DNA from: Sipunculus nudus
Taxonomy: Eukaryota > Annelida > Sipuncula > Golfingiida > Sipunculidae
NCBI GenBank assembly: GCA_026874595.1
Contig: CM049316.1
Location: 72,199,176-72,263,175, forward strand
DNA: 64,000 bases
Direction: 5' to 3'
The translations under genes were made by a program, and so were the position numbers. Shown here in pieces: positions 40,401-54,805 of this stretch; the first letter of the stretch is position 1; each line of letters begins with the position of its first letter. Under the pieces are notes generated by a model. It worked only from the letters and a program-made list of their open reading frames with translations. It was not told where the DNA came from and did not search any database.

Positions 40401-43400
40401 ATTTCAACCCCAAGAACCCTCTTGATTTAGGGGTAGGGGTTCAAGGGCACAGGACAAACATCTAAAAAAAGTCATCCCATGCCTTCCATCTTGCACATAA
40501 GGCTCACCTTCCGAAAAGGGAGAGATCCTTGTCAATATGTGATCATAAGGTCAAAGGTCAAGATCACAAGAGCCATCTGTCCTAAAATTTATATCCGAAA
40601 TATAACTCCCGGTTTGAATGAGGTATGGATTTCAAACTTTTCTAAAATACGCCCTACCGCTTATGTTAGAACCCTTTTGATTCAGGAGTCATCAGGTCAA
40701 AGTTCAGGTCACAAGACCTACTTCTTTAAAAATATTTTGAAAGCATTGTAATTGTTTCATACAAAATTATCACTTTTGGTTTTTTTTTTTAAATGAGGAA
40801 AGAACCAGATTAATTTGGACATCACAAGTTTAAATGACAAGTTCTCTTGACCATCTTACTGACTTATTTACTGACTAGGCTTAAAGTTTATTTACACATC
40901 AGATGTCATTTTGCCTCAGTTTCTTTGTATACCCACTCCTACAACTTCATACACGACGATGATTGATTTAACCTTAATACATTTAAAATGCATCTTGGTT
41001 TAGATGTTTAAATCCTGTTTTGGGTCAGTTGTTGATACCATGTCCTTTGTCATATTGATTCAAGCATCATGCAGCCTACACTGGAAGTCTATAGGCCTTA
41101 CCTGTCAGTATTCTAGTTTTTATACAGTTGCTTTAGGTGCGGTACTAGTAAATTACCTGCCTGAACAGTAATTACAGCTTTACATACGTACCTGGCGTCA
41201 CATTTCATTCCCATACAGTCAATATTAGCACTTCCCAGATTCGCAGCTGTGTCGATGCCACAGGTTTCAGACTTCACCCAAAAGTTTATGGCAGCCTTAA
41301 TGTAAATAAAATAAAATTGCATAGAGTAAAAATCTACGGTGATAACACACAGAAACGTTGTTGATATAGCAAAGTTACGGATATGGCATTTTTAGGGCTC
41401 TATTAGCTCTATTGGTTTCAAGGGAATATAAAACATAACATCTATATCTAAAGATAAAGGATTCAATCAGTTTATAGCTTAGTAATATTCATATGCATAA
41501 GAAATTCATACAGCGAACATTATGGAAATGATATGCATGCATCAAATGCCTGATTAGCTCATCGTTAACAATAACCTTTTCATATTTTGTTGAAACACAT
41601 TTTGCTTCAGTTTTCGCACAAAACAAATATATATTCCAAAATATGTTGTGGGAATGAAGAAAATAATGATATTCGTAGGGAGAGCCTTTGTACTTCTTGT
41701 CATTGGGCAAGGGGATTTGTAGGGGTTGTCCACAGATTAGAGCAGGTGTTCTCATTTCATGACATGAGCATTTCTGTGAGTGGATTATCCCTCTTAAATT
41801 AAAAAAAAAAATGTCCATGGGTCAACATGTAAATCAAAGTGTTCCAAATGGTTGTTTAGTACCGAAATGATCTCTATACTGCAAACAGGATTATACATGA
41901 TGATGTTGCCGTAAAACATATGTACGATGAGCTATAGCATATTATAGTATTAAATCGAAACGTGGGAACGTAGTTTTAAATTCTTGACATATTTTCCCAT
42001 AAACGTAAGTGTTTGTATTAAATGAATTATTGTAGCAGATATGAATATTCACTAATAATGAGGTAGTTCAAAATCAAATTCGAACATAACGAACCTGCAA
42101 TAAAACAAAAAAAACCACACTTTTTTAATATAAAACTCATCCCATTTGATTTTTTTATGGAAAAATAATTATATACGAGCTCACCGAAACTGAGGTCGTA
42201 GATTTATGATCGCAGCAGATCTTCTTGTGATGTTCCTTGTCACTCATTTCTTTGTCCATTCCTTTGCCTTTCCCTTTGTCTTGTTCTTCTTCATGGTGAT
42301 CGCCTCCTCCGTGGCTGCTGATAGGCAACAGGGTTTTCATACCTTGCAATTTCTGGAGAAGACCCATGCAGACCTCTGAACATTTAGCTCTGACGTCATC
42401 ATCGCACGTGAGTGCGGGGATTGGATGAGGAATTGCCTTCGTGCCCATGGAGGTTGTCATATTGCAAATACACCTGGAATTCAAAGATAAGTAAAAAAGC
42501 TTATATCTATTTTGTCTATTTAAATTACTTTTTCTTTAAATAAAAAAAAAACATAATAGGCCCATGGTTAATTTAAAACACTGTCTTTTGAATGATGATA
42601 AAAGTAACCATACGATATAAATGATCGGATATTTAACTTGATGGTCTTCAGGTTTTATATGCATTCTATTATTATATGAATAATCCAGAAGTCTTTTTTT
42701 CTGTTTTAGAGCTTTTAGACAAAGAGCTTATCTCTGATTATTTATCGAGACTCATCCACGTTGCCTTTGAGACATAGCGATTCTTGGACCGAGTACCTGC
42801 TACCTGATTACCGCCTTACCTACTATCCAACCTCATATGAAATATGTTACGTAGAACAACAGTACGGTAGGAGTCCTTTTTATTTAATAGTATTGTGGAA
42901 AAACCTATTATATTCAATCATACGGGCTCATAAATCAGAGGTTTTCAATTTCGCTGTGAATACTGGCAGCCATCGCCTGACACCCGCAATTTGGAGATGC
43001 TTGGAAATGTACCACCTTAAAGTAAGGTCAAGGTAAAAAGAAATATATCATATATGAATCTGCTTCCTATAACTAATATTTATAATATATTAATAGCTTT
43101 CGAAAATAAGCAATTTTAAGATGTTGTACAAACACAGGTGTTGCAGAAGAACGAAAAAGAGGAATAATAAAGCAATGGAAGTTAAATGCTATGCACTCTG
43201 TTTGACCTGTGAAAACCCGTAAAAATATCAGTGCTCCAAATTTAATTGTAGAAATAAATACTTCAACCCCTTAAAGTCTCCGATCAAAACATCAATAGTG
43301 GTTTGATCGACATCGTTTAAATGTAATAGAGTCTAAGAGTAACCAGTTCATAGCATTATAACATTTTCCAATTAAAGATCGAATTAATTGTATTTTTTAA

Positions 43401-46400
43401 TATATCGTTTGTTATACGTTGACAAAATGTCAAGAATCCTCTGATTGTGTTCATTGCATTGACCCAATTATATATGCAAAATAGCTGTTAATTAAACAGT
43501 GATTTTTCATTTTAATAAAAGTGAATAGGCGATGGGAGTCTGTTGAATCATAGAAGCCTAATTTATTATCATAATATTGCTACAAGAATAGTATGTATAT
43601 GAATCTTATATAATATAATGCATAGTTTATTTTTGCATAGTTAAAGGATTTTAACTTATAGTCATATTTGTATAATCTCTCAACTATTACTTTTAAACGA
43701 GTCATAACATATTTGTAAACAGAAGATATATTAATATGATTTTGTTAATTTGACACCTACAGAGGGTCCATGTCTTCTTTCTTGCCTTTCCCTTGTGTGT
43801 CCATGCCTTTACCTTGTCTTCCATAACCTTCCTTGGGTCCTTTAGGCCTGCAAATATTTAAATAAAACTTTGGTAATTCTTATCAGTTATCAGTTTTAAC
43901 ACTGTAACTATTGACGATGGTGCAGTGTTTAAAAAAAAATACTAGATTAGATATAATACTTATTTTTCATATTAAAACGAATAACCAATGACACTTGTAG
44001 GGACCGTTCCAACCACTTTGTCAGTAGACTCCTCCAGACTGCGGGTGCGGATGCTTTTTAAATCAAACAAATGATCAAGAAAGGGCATCCCAGGGTACCC
44101 ACAAATCGACTTGGACGGTTGAATTTCAGCAACTATCACTCAGTTAAAGAATAACCAATCTAAAACGTTTCATTGAATACTTAGAACATGTAACTCAAGT
44201 TAACGTTTATACTGAAGTGCTTTAAATTGAACCGGTCGAAGTGACAGTAGTAGCAATAATAGTATTACTTATTATAATTAACAACTTGCATTCGAGTGAA
44301 TGCAGGCCTCCGTGATGTTCCAAAACTGTTTTTGCACTCACTTACTCGACCCATATTCCCAGGCTTATTAATGCACTAGTGAGCATATGCTGGATCCACA
44401 CCAACATGTCATGAGACATCGGGTCATGATTGAGTAAGGCATGTTGTAAACCCACAAACACATGATACATGAACGGGATTGTACGCATAACCCAATCGTA
44501 AGCAATTATAACAATAATAACAATTATTCTTCTTATTATTATTATCATTATTATCATCAATATTATAATATTTAATAGACATTATAAACTGACCATTTCC
44601 CTTTCTTCATTTGTTCCAATCTTTCCTTCATACTGTCAATGCGTGAACAGTTGACCATTGTACAGTTGATCGATGTACTTCCTGGGAGAGCTGTAGCATC
44701 CTCAGAACAGCCGTCACCATCCACCCATGACGTCACAGAAGCCTAACAAATAAACAGTCATCAAAGGCTATAGCCAGTAAAAAATAGCAGACTACTGACT
44801 CTATAATAAATAAACATTCTTTTAAAAGATCGTCGCATGAAATTCTAATTACAAATTGTTTAGCTATTCAACAAAAATAAAATGGGATGACAAAAGTATG
44901 ATTCGGTCAATGCGTGACCAATGGCGGGTTGAAAATATAAATAAACTGGTATAATGTCGGAAGGCGGATTGATAAATGTTGACCAACTTATTGGTTGAAA
45001 TAACCAATGTAATCTATCAATGTACTTAGATAAGTAGTAACTAACTACCTAGTCAAATTTTAACGGTTCTATAAATTTGTTTTTGGAGTGTATATAAAAT
45101 GACTATATATATGTAATTATCATGTACATATTATCATTTAAAATGAATAATTATACCGTCAAATACCTTTTAATAAAATAACATACAAAGTACCCCATAT
45201 AGACCAGTGTGTACATTGTAGGTGTGATAGCTTACCGACACGCTGGTGGACGCCTGGTTCATACAGCAGAGCTTCGTGTGGAGGTATTTTCCCTTCAACC
45301 TGTGCATCTTCATCTCCCTCCACTGGTCTTCATACTTATCGATCCCTCGCATCATCTCGTCTATCTTCATCTTTGACAGGTCCTGCAGCTTCCCCAGCAG
45401 CTTCCCGCAGACCTCCTTACATTTCTCACGGATATTGTCACACGTCGCGCCGTAGATCATGTGGGGGTTAGGCTGGACTCCGGCTGGAGTTACCATGTCG
45501 CAAATACACCTAAAGAATAAATAACCATCCAATACGACCCACTACAAGTATAACTCAAAGAATCAATAAAAGGAAGAATATACGACAAAAGTTCGTTTTT
45601 TACGGTGTCTTACAATAGTTGACTCTTACCCATGCATAAGAGGATCCGCCTACCTAAATACCGCAAATTGTGATCCCTTGCATTGTATTATGTTCTAGCA
45701 TATTTGTCATTTAAATGTCCCAAAGGCCACGAAATAGCCAACCTGTTTCACACACTATTGATATATAGATGGTATTTAAGTGCCCATACAAAAGTATATT
45801 TCAGAAAAGTTACATCTCTTCATATATAATATTGTTTAGTTTAAACTTTGTTATGGAATTTTTATTTCTATCTGGTTAACAACTGGATCTATTATAGTGA
45901 TTAATAGATCTGTATTTGAACAAATTATTGATAATCCCTTTGTGGGACCGTCGTTTGTATTTCCGCTATAATTACACCGGAATATATACTCACATTGGGC
46001 CTCTACTGTTGCGTTGCATTTTACCCTTTCCATCCATTCTGTCCCTGAAGAAAATGAAGGCGAAACTTGGATAAACTGCATATAATAAAGACATATTTCC
46101 ACGGGTATTAATTACCAGAACATAATCCGGAAAATCGGAGTTTATGTGCTAATGAGAAACGTATATTAAATAAAAAATCATTTCTCAATGATTAAATATC
46201 TTTAGCATTAAAAATCAACAAGAACTGTACTGTTCATTATTATCTTTTAGACATATGAATATGACAGACAGAAATATGAGTAGTTACGTGTATGTAGCTG
46301 ACTTATAGCTTATACCAATATTAGCAGGGCATTAAAAATGACCTACCAGAGAATAAGAAAACCCCTTGAGATTGCTTTATATTTGGCTGATAAAAATGCC

Positions 46401-48930
46401 AAAGTAATTAATGTATTAAAATTGATTTTTTACTCACATGTCACCCTTTCCTTTCGCTTTACCGTCCCTGGTAGAGAAAGTAGAAAGTATAAAGTATGAA
46501 CAATGTAGATGAGATAAAGGTACATAGACGCCTCTTTAGGTTGGTCTGATTATTTAGTAATTGGAAAAATTTAAGACGATCTGTATGGAATGTGCTACCA
46601 TAATCTGTTCCACCGTCCTTTGATCACTTATTGATTTTTACAGGAACTTTAAATGCAGATGATCAAAATAACTACTTATTAAAGAAATTTGGGAATTAAA
46701 TGAATGAATCATCAAAATCCTGAATCGATACATTTTAACCCCGATAATGATGTCAACTAGATTTTATGTTTGGTACATTTTTACATCATAGTTTAAAGGC
46801 ACGTTGTAGGGGAAAGTCTTAAATAAGAACCTAACTTACTTCTATTGATTGAGATAACTACTGATAAATATGTTTAGGCAACGAATCAATCATGAATCAA
46901 TCTATGTCACAAATGACCAATGATGTCAGGGACATATGTTTATACTAAGTACATAAATATGTTCAAGTAATTATTGTTTTAAAATTGTGTTCTTACTCAC
47001 ATGTCACCCTTTCCTTTACCCTTGCCGTCCCTGGTGAAAGAGAAAAGTTGGAAATATGCAGATAAGATAAGATAGGATAAATCTAATTAGCCTGTAAAAC
47101 AGCCAGTAATACGATTTGCCGTTGACTCAACTCATGCAGACTTAATGTACAGAAAGGCTTAAAATTACCAAATGGTAATCCACTAAGAATAGAGACTCAT
47201 GACTAGAACATGAATCAATGACAAGGCTGAATATATACATAGGTAACTTCATGTCTGACACAATGGTTTCATGAAATTGGGATACCAGAACAACATTGTA
47301 CAATGGAACGCCTATATTACGGTCACCATCAGAACTGGATGAAAGTGGCCTTAATACAGGAGTGGCCGTAATACAGGACTTGACCAGGATAGGGGGGTTA
47401 AAATGTAACTGAGCCCTCATCTAATTCAACCACTGCCATATGACATCGTTCAGTTTATCATTCCCTGTAGACACACAGTCTTTTTCTACTCGCATTTGCT
47501 TTTTCTTCATATTGTTCCATGATCTCTCGCTTCCTCTTATGTATGTTTTACACTTGAGTTCGGCCGACACCATAGATTTCTGCTAGCTGTCGCCTGCTTT
47601 TCCGATCTCTCTTCCTGATCAGATTTACCTTTTCTTTGAGAGCAAGTTCATATCTTTCCTTGGTCGCCATAATGGTCAAAGTGATTGGGACAGAGTATAT
47701 GTAACATTTTATACATATTTGTGCGATGTTTGCCGCACTGTTTTCGTTTGATGCACATGTTCACGAGAACATTAAAGAAGGGTTTAAAGATCCACAGTTT
47801 GCCTACAATTTTTTTCTGATGACATAATCATCGTGACCCGCTGGTTGTCCTTCGTTAATTAAATGACAAACATACACGCAGGTAGAAACACATGCCTTAC
47901 TATTGTGCATTCTAATGAGGCTGAGTGGGATAGTACGACGCAAGCTACGTATCAAACAATCCAGTCGCGGCCGGGTGGTTACCTTTATCCAGGCACTCAA
48001 TAACAGAGAGGAATATGTGAAAGTGGACACTTGTTTAATGATATTGAGATCAGAAGTGGCCGCTCGTTTTGTTGAGCCCATGTCACGAATTCACTGCCCG
48101 TGACCGTAATTGAGGCGTTTCCCGCCTGCGGGACCCTTGAGACCTGGCCGTAATACGGAATAGAGGAGTGGCCGTAATTAAAAACAAAATGATTAAGAAA
48201 TATAAGGGTCGAAAATTCGGGACCGGATAATCTGACCGTTATAAACGTATTGACCGTTATAGAGGCGTGGCCGTTAGCAGGCGTTCTACTGTAATGGATC
48301 AAAGGAATCATAACACGAAAGTGTGGAACCTTTAGTCGATTACAAAATTTAAATAATACAAAATAGCTAGTATTATGTTACCTGTATTTTGTTTTAAAAA
48401 TATGCTTATTAACCTGAAATGTGTTCATGCATTTCTCAAAATCATTAACATTGTTAAAATGTAATGTATCATATCGTTATATGGCCACTTCATTGTGCCA
48501 AGAGTTATTCAGAAGTGATTGGCGGACATTGGTAAGTGTCCAGATATTTCAAAGTTATATCGGTGAATATAAACAGTTAAAATTAAACAAAAATAATAGC
48601 ATTTATTACATAGACATTTCCCCCTTTCTAGATGTCTAATACAATACATGTATTACTTGTTTTAAAAGTTGACTTACTTGTCTCCTTTGCCTTTAGAATG
48701 ATCACATTTGACCTGAGAACAGTCAAAATTTGCGTTTCCGGCTACATTTTGGGGGCTTGTAGAGCAACCAACTTCGGTGCTGTTGACCCAGTGACGAACT
48801 GTCGCCTAGATTTAAATAGAAAACTCTATGCTTCAATTTGACATTTTAAATGTTGACATAAATTAAGGCCAATTTTGATGTAGTTATTAAAGCAGAAAAA
48901 CATTACCGAATCGCTTATGTATAAAAATCC

Positions 48931-48984
<54 letters not shown>

Positions 48985-51053
48985 CAGATGATCAGATTCA
49001 AGTCAGTTGGTAAACAAAAACAAAAAAGCTCGGTCATATGATAAAATTTGAGACACAGCAAATGAAACTGTTAACTGAAAGAGGCAATCGGTAACTTTAC
49101 TAAAATATTATATGTATAACTAAAGTGTGCCCATTTTGTATAGATTGTCTCATAAACTAAAGCAGAGCGTCGTTTTTTCGAATTCAGTTCCGAACTACCA
49201 TCCACAACTGAATATAAGAATGAAAATTGTGACCGTTTATCAAAAATCGAAACTATAAAAAAAATATTAAACAACGAATTGAATAATGATTTCCCAGGGA
49301 CAATAAGCAATAATTTCAATCTATTTTACATAATCAATCGATTATATTGATGGAAAATAACCCAACAATGCTGTTTCAAACGTTTTATTTTGGACTAGCT
49401 TAATTAATTTATGCCTTTCGATCTCTGGTAAATGTTGGTGCTCGGTGGCAAGTTTGCAATAATGGTGAAACGTGCGGATTCGTTAAACTAAACGATCCTT
49501 TATCCTAACAAAACCATTGTCACTGAGCTTTTTCGGATAAACGACGCTCTACTTTATTTAACTTGTGAGCCAATATAATCTTTACCTGGACGGTGGTTGT
49601 TGAATTATTTATGCAGCATATCTTGGTGTAGTGTTGCATCATCTCCATCTTCTTCATCTTCTCTTCATCCCCCTTCCCTTTCCCATCTTTTCCTTTTTGG
49701 GACTTCCCATAGCGGTCCATAGGTCTATGTTTTCCCTTCATGCCATCTTTGACCATTCTCCTTGGAGTCTTTTGCGCCCTTTCCTTTAATTTGTCCAGGA
49801 AGTCTTTGCATTTCTCCTCACACTTGGCTTCAATATTAACACAGGTGGCGCCAGGTATTGGGTGGGGCTTCCCGTGGGGCCCCGCTGGAGTTGTGATGTT
49901 GCACACACACCTTTAAAAATTGAAATATCTTTGAATTATTTTTGTTGCATATCCTTTGTATTTATTTTTAGAAAAAAAATGTCATTACGATACCGGAAAA
50001 GATGTCAGTGGTGAAAGGAAATAAATAATATGATTATTAAACATCCTTTCAAGATGGAAAAAGGAAAAATATAAGTCACCCAAGCATTATCTAATAGATA
50101 TACAAATATTTGAAATACTTTTGAAAAGGTCTATGCTATTAACATTTGATCAACAGGTTGCCCTACAAAAGAACTTTGTATTGATGGTAAATTATACAGA
50201 ATGTCTACATTTATGTTCCAAAATCATCTTCAAACAGAGAATCTACATTAATGAACAGGTGAAAACGTTATCACGTGCAATTGTTTGGCCCAGACCATGT
50301 GTGAAACATGTGTCATTTATAACAGTAGATTTCTTAAGGTTGTTAAACTTACAAAGGATCCATTGGGCCCATTGGATCTTTTCCTTTTGGACCACCCATT
50401 CTGTCCCTGAAACAAAAAAATAAGCTGTATTTGTTTTTTTTTGTTTGATTTTATCCACTGATCTTGATTTTAACATACTAGTAGATAAGCCCTTGAACCC
50501 TGAAAAAAAGATAAGCCAAAGTGCTGAACTTACGGTACACAGGCTATCCCAGGTGAAGCTCGCAGAATAAATGTCACCATGACCTAATTTCAGGTCTCTA
50601 AGTTGAAACTAAAATCCCTCTGGATGTCATGATAGAAATTTCGAAGTCTGCTAGTTGAGAGAATATGGTAATTATTGGCCAGCCTTAATTTCTGAGTTCA
50701 ATAATACACAATAAATGCGTAAAAATGAGAAAAAGTAGATGGCACCACCAGTCTTGCACAGTCTTGAAAGGATGTTCCACGATCAACACGCTCACTAAAT
50801 TAAAAAAAAAACACCATGCAGCTATTATATGCAACTATCATATTTTTTAACTAATGACTTCCATTCATCGGTCAACTGCGACATCTGTGATTAACAAATG
50901 TGTCCGCAGCAGCTTTAAAGAACTTTTTGACATAGTAACTAAAATCATTCCTTGGTGATAAAGACATATATAAAAATGAAGTTCTTGTTTCCATTGTGCA
51001 TTAAATTTACTCGCTGACTCTTAGGCGTGGGAGGGTAATCATAGTTGAGAATA

Positions 51054-51098
<45 letters not shown>

Positions 51099-54000
51099 TG
51101 AAACCTCGTTGTGTCGATCTCGCTTAAGTCGAATACACCTCTTTTGTCGAAGTTAAAGACTCGATATTCCGGCCACTCTTGTTAAATGGGTCGGGTCAAG
51201 ATTTTGTTCAATCGAGAGGAAGACAAAGACACGAAGTATATATACATACACACACAAACACACACACATAAACATATATATATAAATATATATACATATA
51301 TATATACATATATATACATTGAAACCTCGTTGTGTCGATCTCGCTTAAGTCGAATACACCTCTTTTGTCGAAGTTAAAGACTCGATATTCCGGCCACTCT
51401 TGTTAAATGGGTCGGGTCAAGATTTTGTTCAATCGAGAGGAAGACAAAGACACGAAGTATATATACATACACACAAAAACACACACATAAACATATATAT
51501 AAATATATATACATATATATATACATATATATACATTGAAACCTCGTTGTGTCGATCTCGCTTAAGTCGAATACACCTCTTTTGTCGAAGTTACCGATTC
51601 GGTATTCCGGCCACTCTTGTTAAATTATTATCAAATAAAACCCGCTTGTGTCGAACCTTGCATGTGTCGAAGTTTTCTGAGGGTCCCTTCGACTTCGACA
51701 CAACGAAGTTTCACTGTATATACCTTTTATTGTCTTTGTGATACTAATGTAAGGTTTCAAAAAATTATGTTTCAGGTATTTGTTCATTTTAAAGGTATAA
51801 TATTTTATAACAAACTATTGAATAGTAGTAAAAGGAACCAAATCTATTATTATAAATATTAATATATTTCTTGTCCGGAATGTTTACATATTACATCCTT
51901 AATATCGTGTGTGTGTGTGGGGGGGGGGGTTGATACATTTACCATCTTACTATTTACCCTTCCATATACCCCATTTATCTTCAATATCACCCTTGTATTG
52001 ACCCTACTGTTTGTAATTATGCCGACCATAGTTATGAGGCATGGCAATTAAATTCCTTAATTTGTTACATGATAACAATATTCAATGTGCAGCTGATGCA
52101 CATTATTTTTGGTTGAAGGCATGTGCTCAATTCGTAGAAAATAGACGACAGTGATCTAAGTTTTTGCATGTAATGAGATAAAATAAGTACCTTTATCAGG
52201 GTTTAAGTTAGACGTCCAGGATGAAACGGTTACGATTTGTGCTCTGTTAATGACCGGAAGAACGACGGAAAAAGGTTGATTACTATATCTTCGATGACCT
52301 TCAGCGATGGAATTATTTAAAGTACTAATGTTCAAGTGCAATGACCCTGTGTGTTAAAACACCTTCATCGTTAGTATTTTGTGATTAAGGCAGGTTCTTG
52401 GTGAACAAATCATAGGGTCGGGTCAAGATTTTGTTTAATCTAGAGGAAGACAAAGACACGAAGTATGTATACATACACACACAAACACACACGAATACAT
52501 ATATATATAAATATATATTTATACACATACATATCCTTTCCTTTGCCCTTGTCGTCCATCCCGCCTTTTCCTTTCATGTCGCCACAGGTGACGTTTTTAC
52601 AGTTAAACATAACACTGCCGGGTACGTCGGTGAAATCCTTCTGGCAACTACTGCTCTTGATCATGTATTTCACGGTCGCCTACAATAACAATTATATCTG
52701 AGATATTATTTTAATTCTATAATAAAAACACTAGTATTTAGTTCTTCAACAGTAACTGTAGTATTTTGATCTCTTGTGAACACCTAAACTTGGTCTGGCC
52801 TGGTATAAAAGAAATAATGCTATGATAAGGATACTTAGATGGTCGTGTCAGTGGGGAGTCGTGTTACTGCTATAGTTAGGTAACGTAGGTGGTTGTTTCA
52901 GTAGGGTGATCCTTTAACCAAGATGGTTAGGTTACGTAGGTGGTCATGTTATTTTGGTGGCCTTGCTACTGGAAAGCTTAGGTAACTTAGGTGGTTGTGT
53001 CAGTGGGGTAGTCGTGCTACTGAGATGTTTATGTTATTCAATGATTGTGTCTACGGGGTGGTCGTGTTACAGGGATGGTGATGTTAGTAAGGCAGTCGTG
53101 TCAGTGGGGTGGTCGTGCTACTGTAATGGTTAGGTTACTTAAGGGCCGTGTCAGTGGGGTGGTTGTGTCACTGGGATGGTAAGGTCACTAAGATGGCGGT
53201 GTCAGTTGGATGGTTGTGTTAAAAAGATGGTTAGGTTATTTCGGTGGCTGTGTCAGTGGGGCGGTCGTCCAAAGGGAATGGTTGTGCCAAAGGGGTAATA
53301 CGGGGGGGGGGGGGGGGGGACTTACTTTGTCGCGTCAGTGGGGCGGTCATGTAACCAAAGCTTTCGTCTCAGTCAAGTGATTGTATTGCAGGATTTTTCC
53401 TACAGGTAAAAGAAAACACAGGAATTTAAGTTTAACATTATCAGTAAATCACAAACCTGTCCGAATCCAGAATGCTTGTTACTTACATCCCAAAACAGTA
53501 TACTTCCATTCAGTGCATAGGGTGTACGCTTTACTACAGATACTGAGGGTTTGCATCAGGTGTACGCTTTACTAAAGATCTGAAGATTTGGCCGGTTTCT
53601 CAACTTCACCACTGGCTTCACGAGCTTCATTTCCTTAAATATACGTGGGGTTCCCAGCTACCAACTAAGGGACCCTCTGTACCCCACTGGTATATTATGT
53701 GGTCGTGTCAGTGAAGTGGTCCTGTTACTTGGATGGTCAGGTTACTTAGGTGATCACGTCAGTGGGGTGGTTCGTTTACCGGGATGGTTAGGTTACTAAG
53801 GTGGTCGTGTCAGTTCGGTGGTCGTGTTTCCAAGATGGTTCGATTACTCAGATGGTCGTGTCTGTTGGGTAGTCGTGCTACTTAAATGGTTAGGTTACTT
53901 AGGCGGCCGTGTCAGTAGGGTAGTCGTGTTACTGCTATGGTTAAGTAACTTGAGTGGTCGTGTCAGTGGGATGTACATGTTAATAAGATATTCGTCCCAG

Positions 54001-54468
54001 TGGATTTGTTGTGCCACTACGAGGGTCGTGTAACCAAGGTTGTCGTCGTAAAGGAATGGTTGTGTGAATCGGGTTGTTATACTGGGATGGATAGGTTGCT
54101 TACTTGGTCGCGTCAGTCGGGCTGTCAGGTAACCAAGTTTATCGCCTCAGTTAAGTGTTTAGTATTAATGAATGGTCGAATTACTGGGATTGTATTGTTA
54201 CTTAATAGTTGAAGTTTACTTTGTATTGTATGTGCTTTCCGAGACTAGTTGACTCGGGGCGTTCATGATAGCACGAGTTTATTGTTTATTGTACGTGCTT
54301 ACCGAGACTGATTGACTCGGGGCGTTCATGAGAGCTGGTGTTTACTGTGTAGTGTACGTGCTTACCGAGACTGACTGACTCGGAGCGTTCATGCAGCAGA
54401 TCTTTCTGTAATCCATCCTTGGTCGTCCCCATCGATCCATTCCCTTCGGTCCCATGGGCAAGGCTACC

Positions 54469-54550
<82 letters not shown>

Positions 54551-54772
54551 CAAAATTAACAATAATACAATAAAACTACTTAAAACTTATGCTACTAATT
54601 GCTAATATTAAAACAACGATTGTCATGTTCTACTGCTACTACTTAATCATAATTGGATTATTATGGCACTAACTGTATTAACAAGTTTGCTTAAATTCTT
54701 TCATTGGTTCAGTAAGGGGATCCCGATAATTCTTTGAATGGCGTTAAATATTGTTTATTTTAGTAATGCAGA

Positions 54773-54805
<33 letters not shown>

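Larger units (their letters stand above)
20044..43847 (-). repeat. Ladder of about 5 kb C-A-B gene cassettes
   Basis: Five units share not just exons but intron text, for example 'ctttgcactc-ggtgaac' near 22.6, 28.7, 33.7, 38.5 and 43.2 kb, and the block after each A exon acceptor ending in 'gttgcctttcaagca'. A-exon starts lie at 42473, 37861, 32993, 28049 and 21956, so units are 4.6-6.1 kb. The cassette has phase 2 at both ends, so adding a unit keeps the frame. Introns between exons hold this shared text, ATT tracts and 'gaccttgacc' repeats; I see no other genes in them. Confidence 0.85.

Noticed and set aside
51186-51741. Repeated plus-strand frames beginning near MGRVKILFNREEDKDT
   Set aside because: They lie in the internal repeats of a MITE and translate CA/TA tracts; no protein signature.
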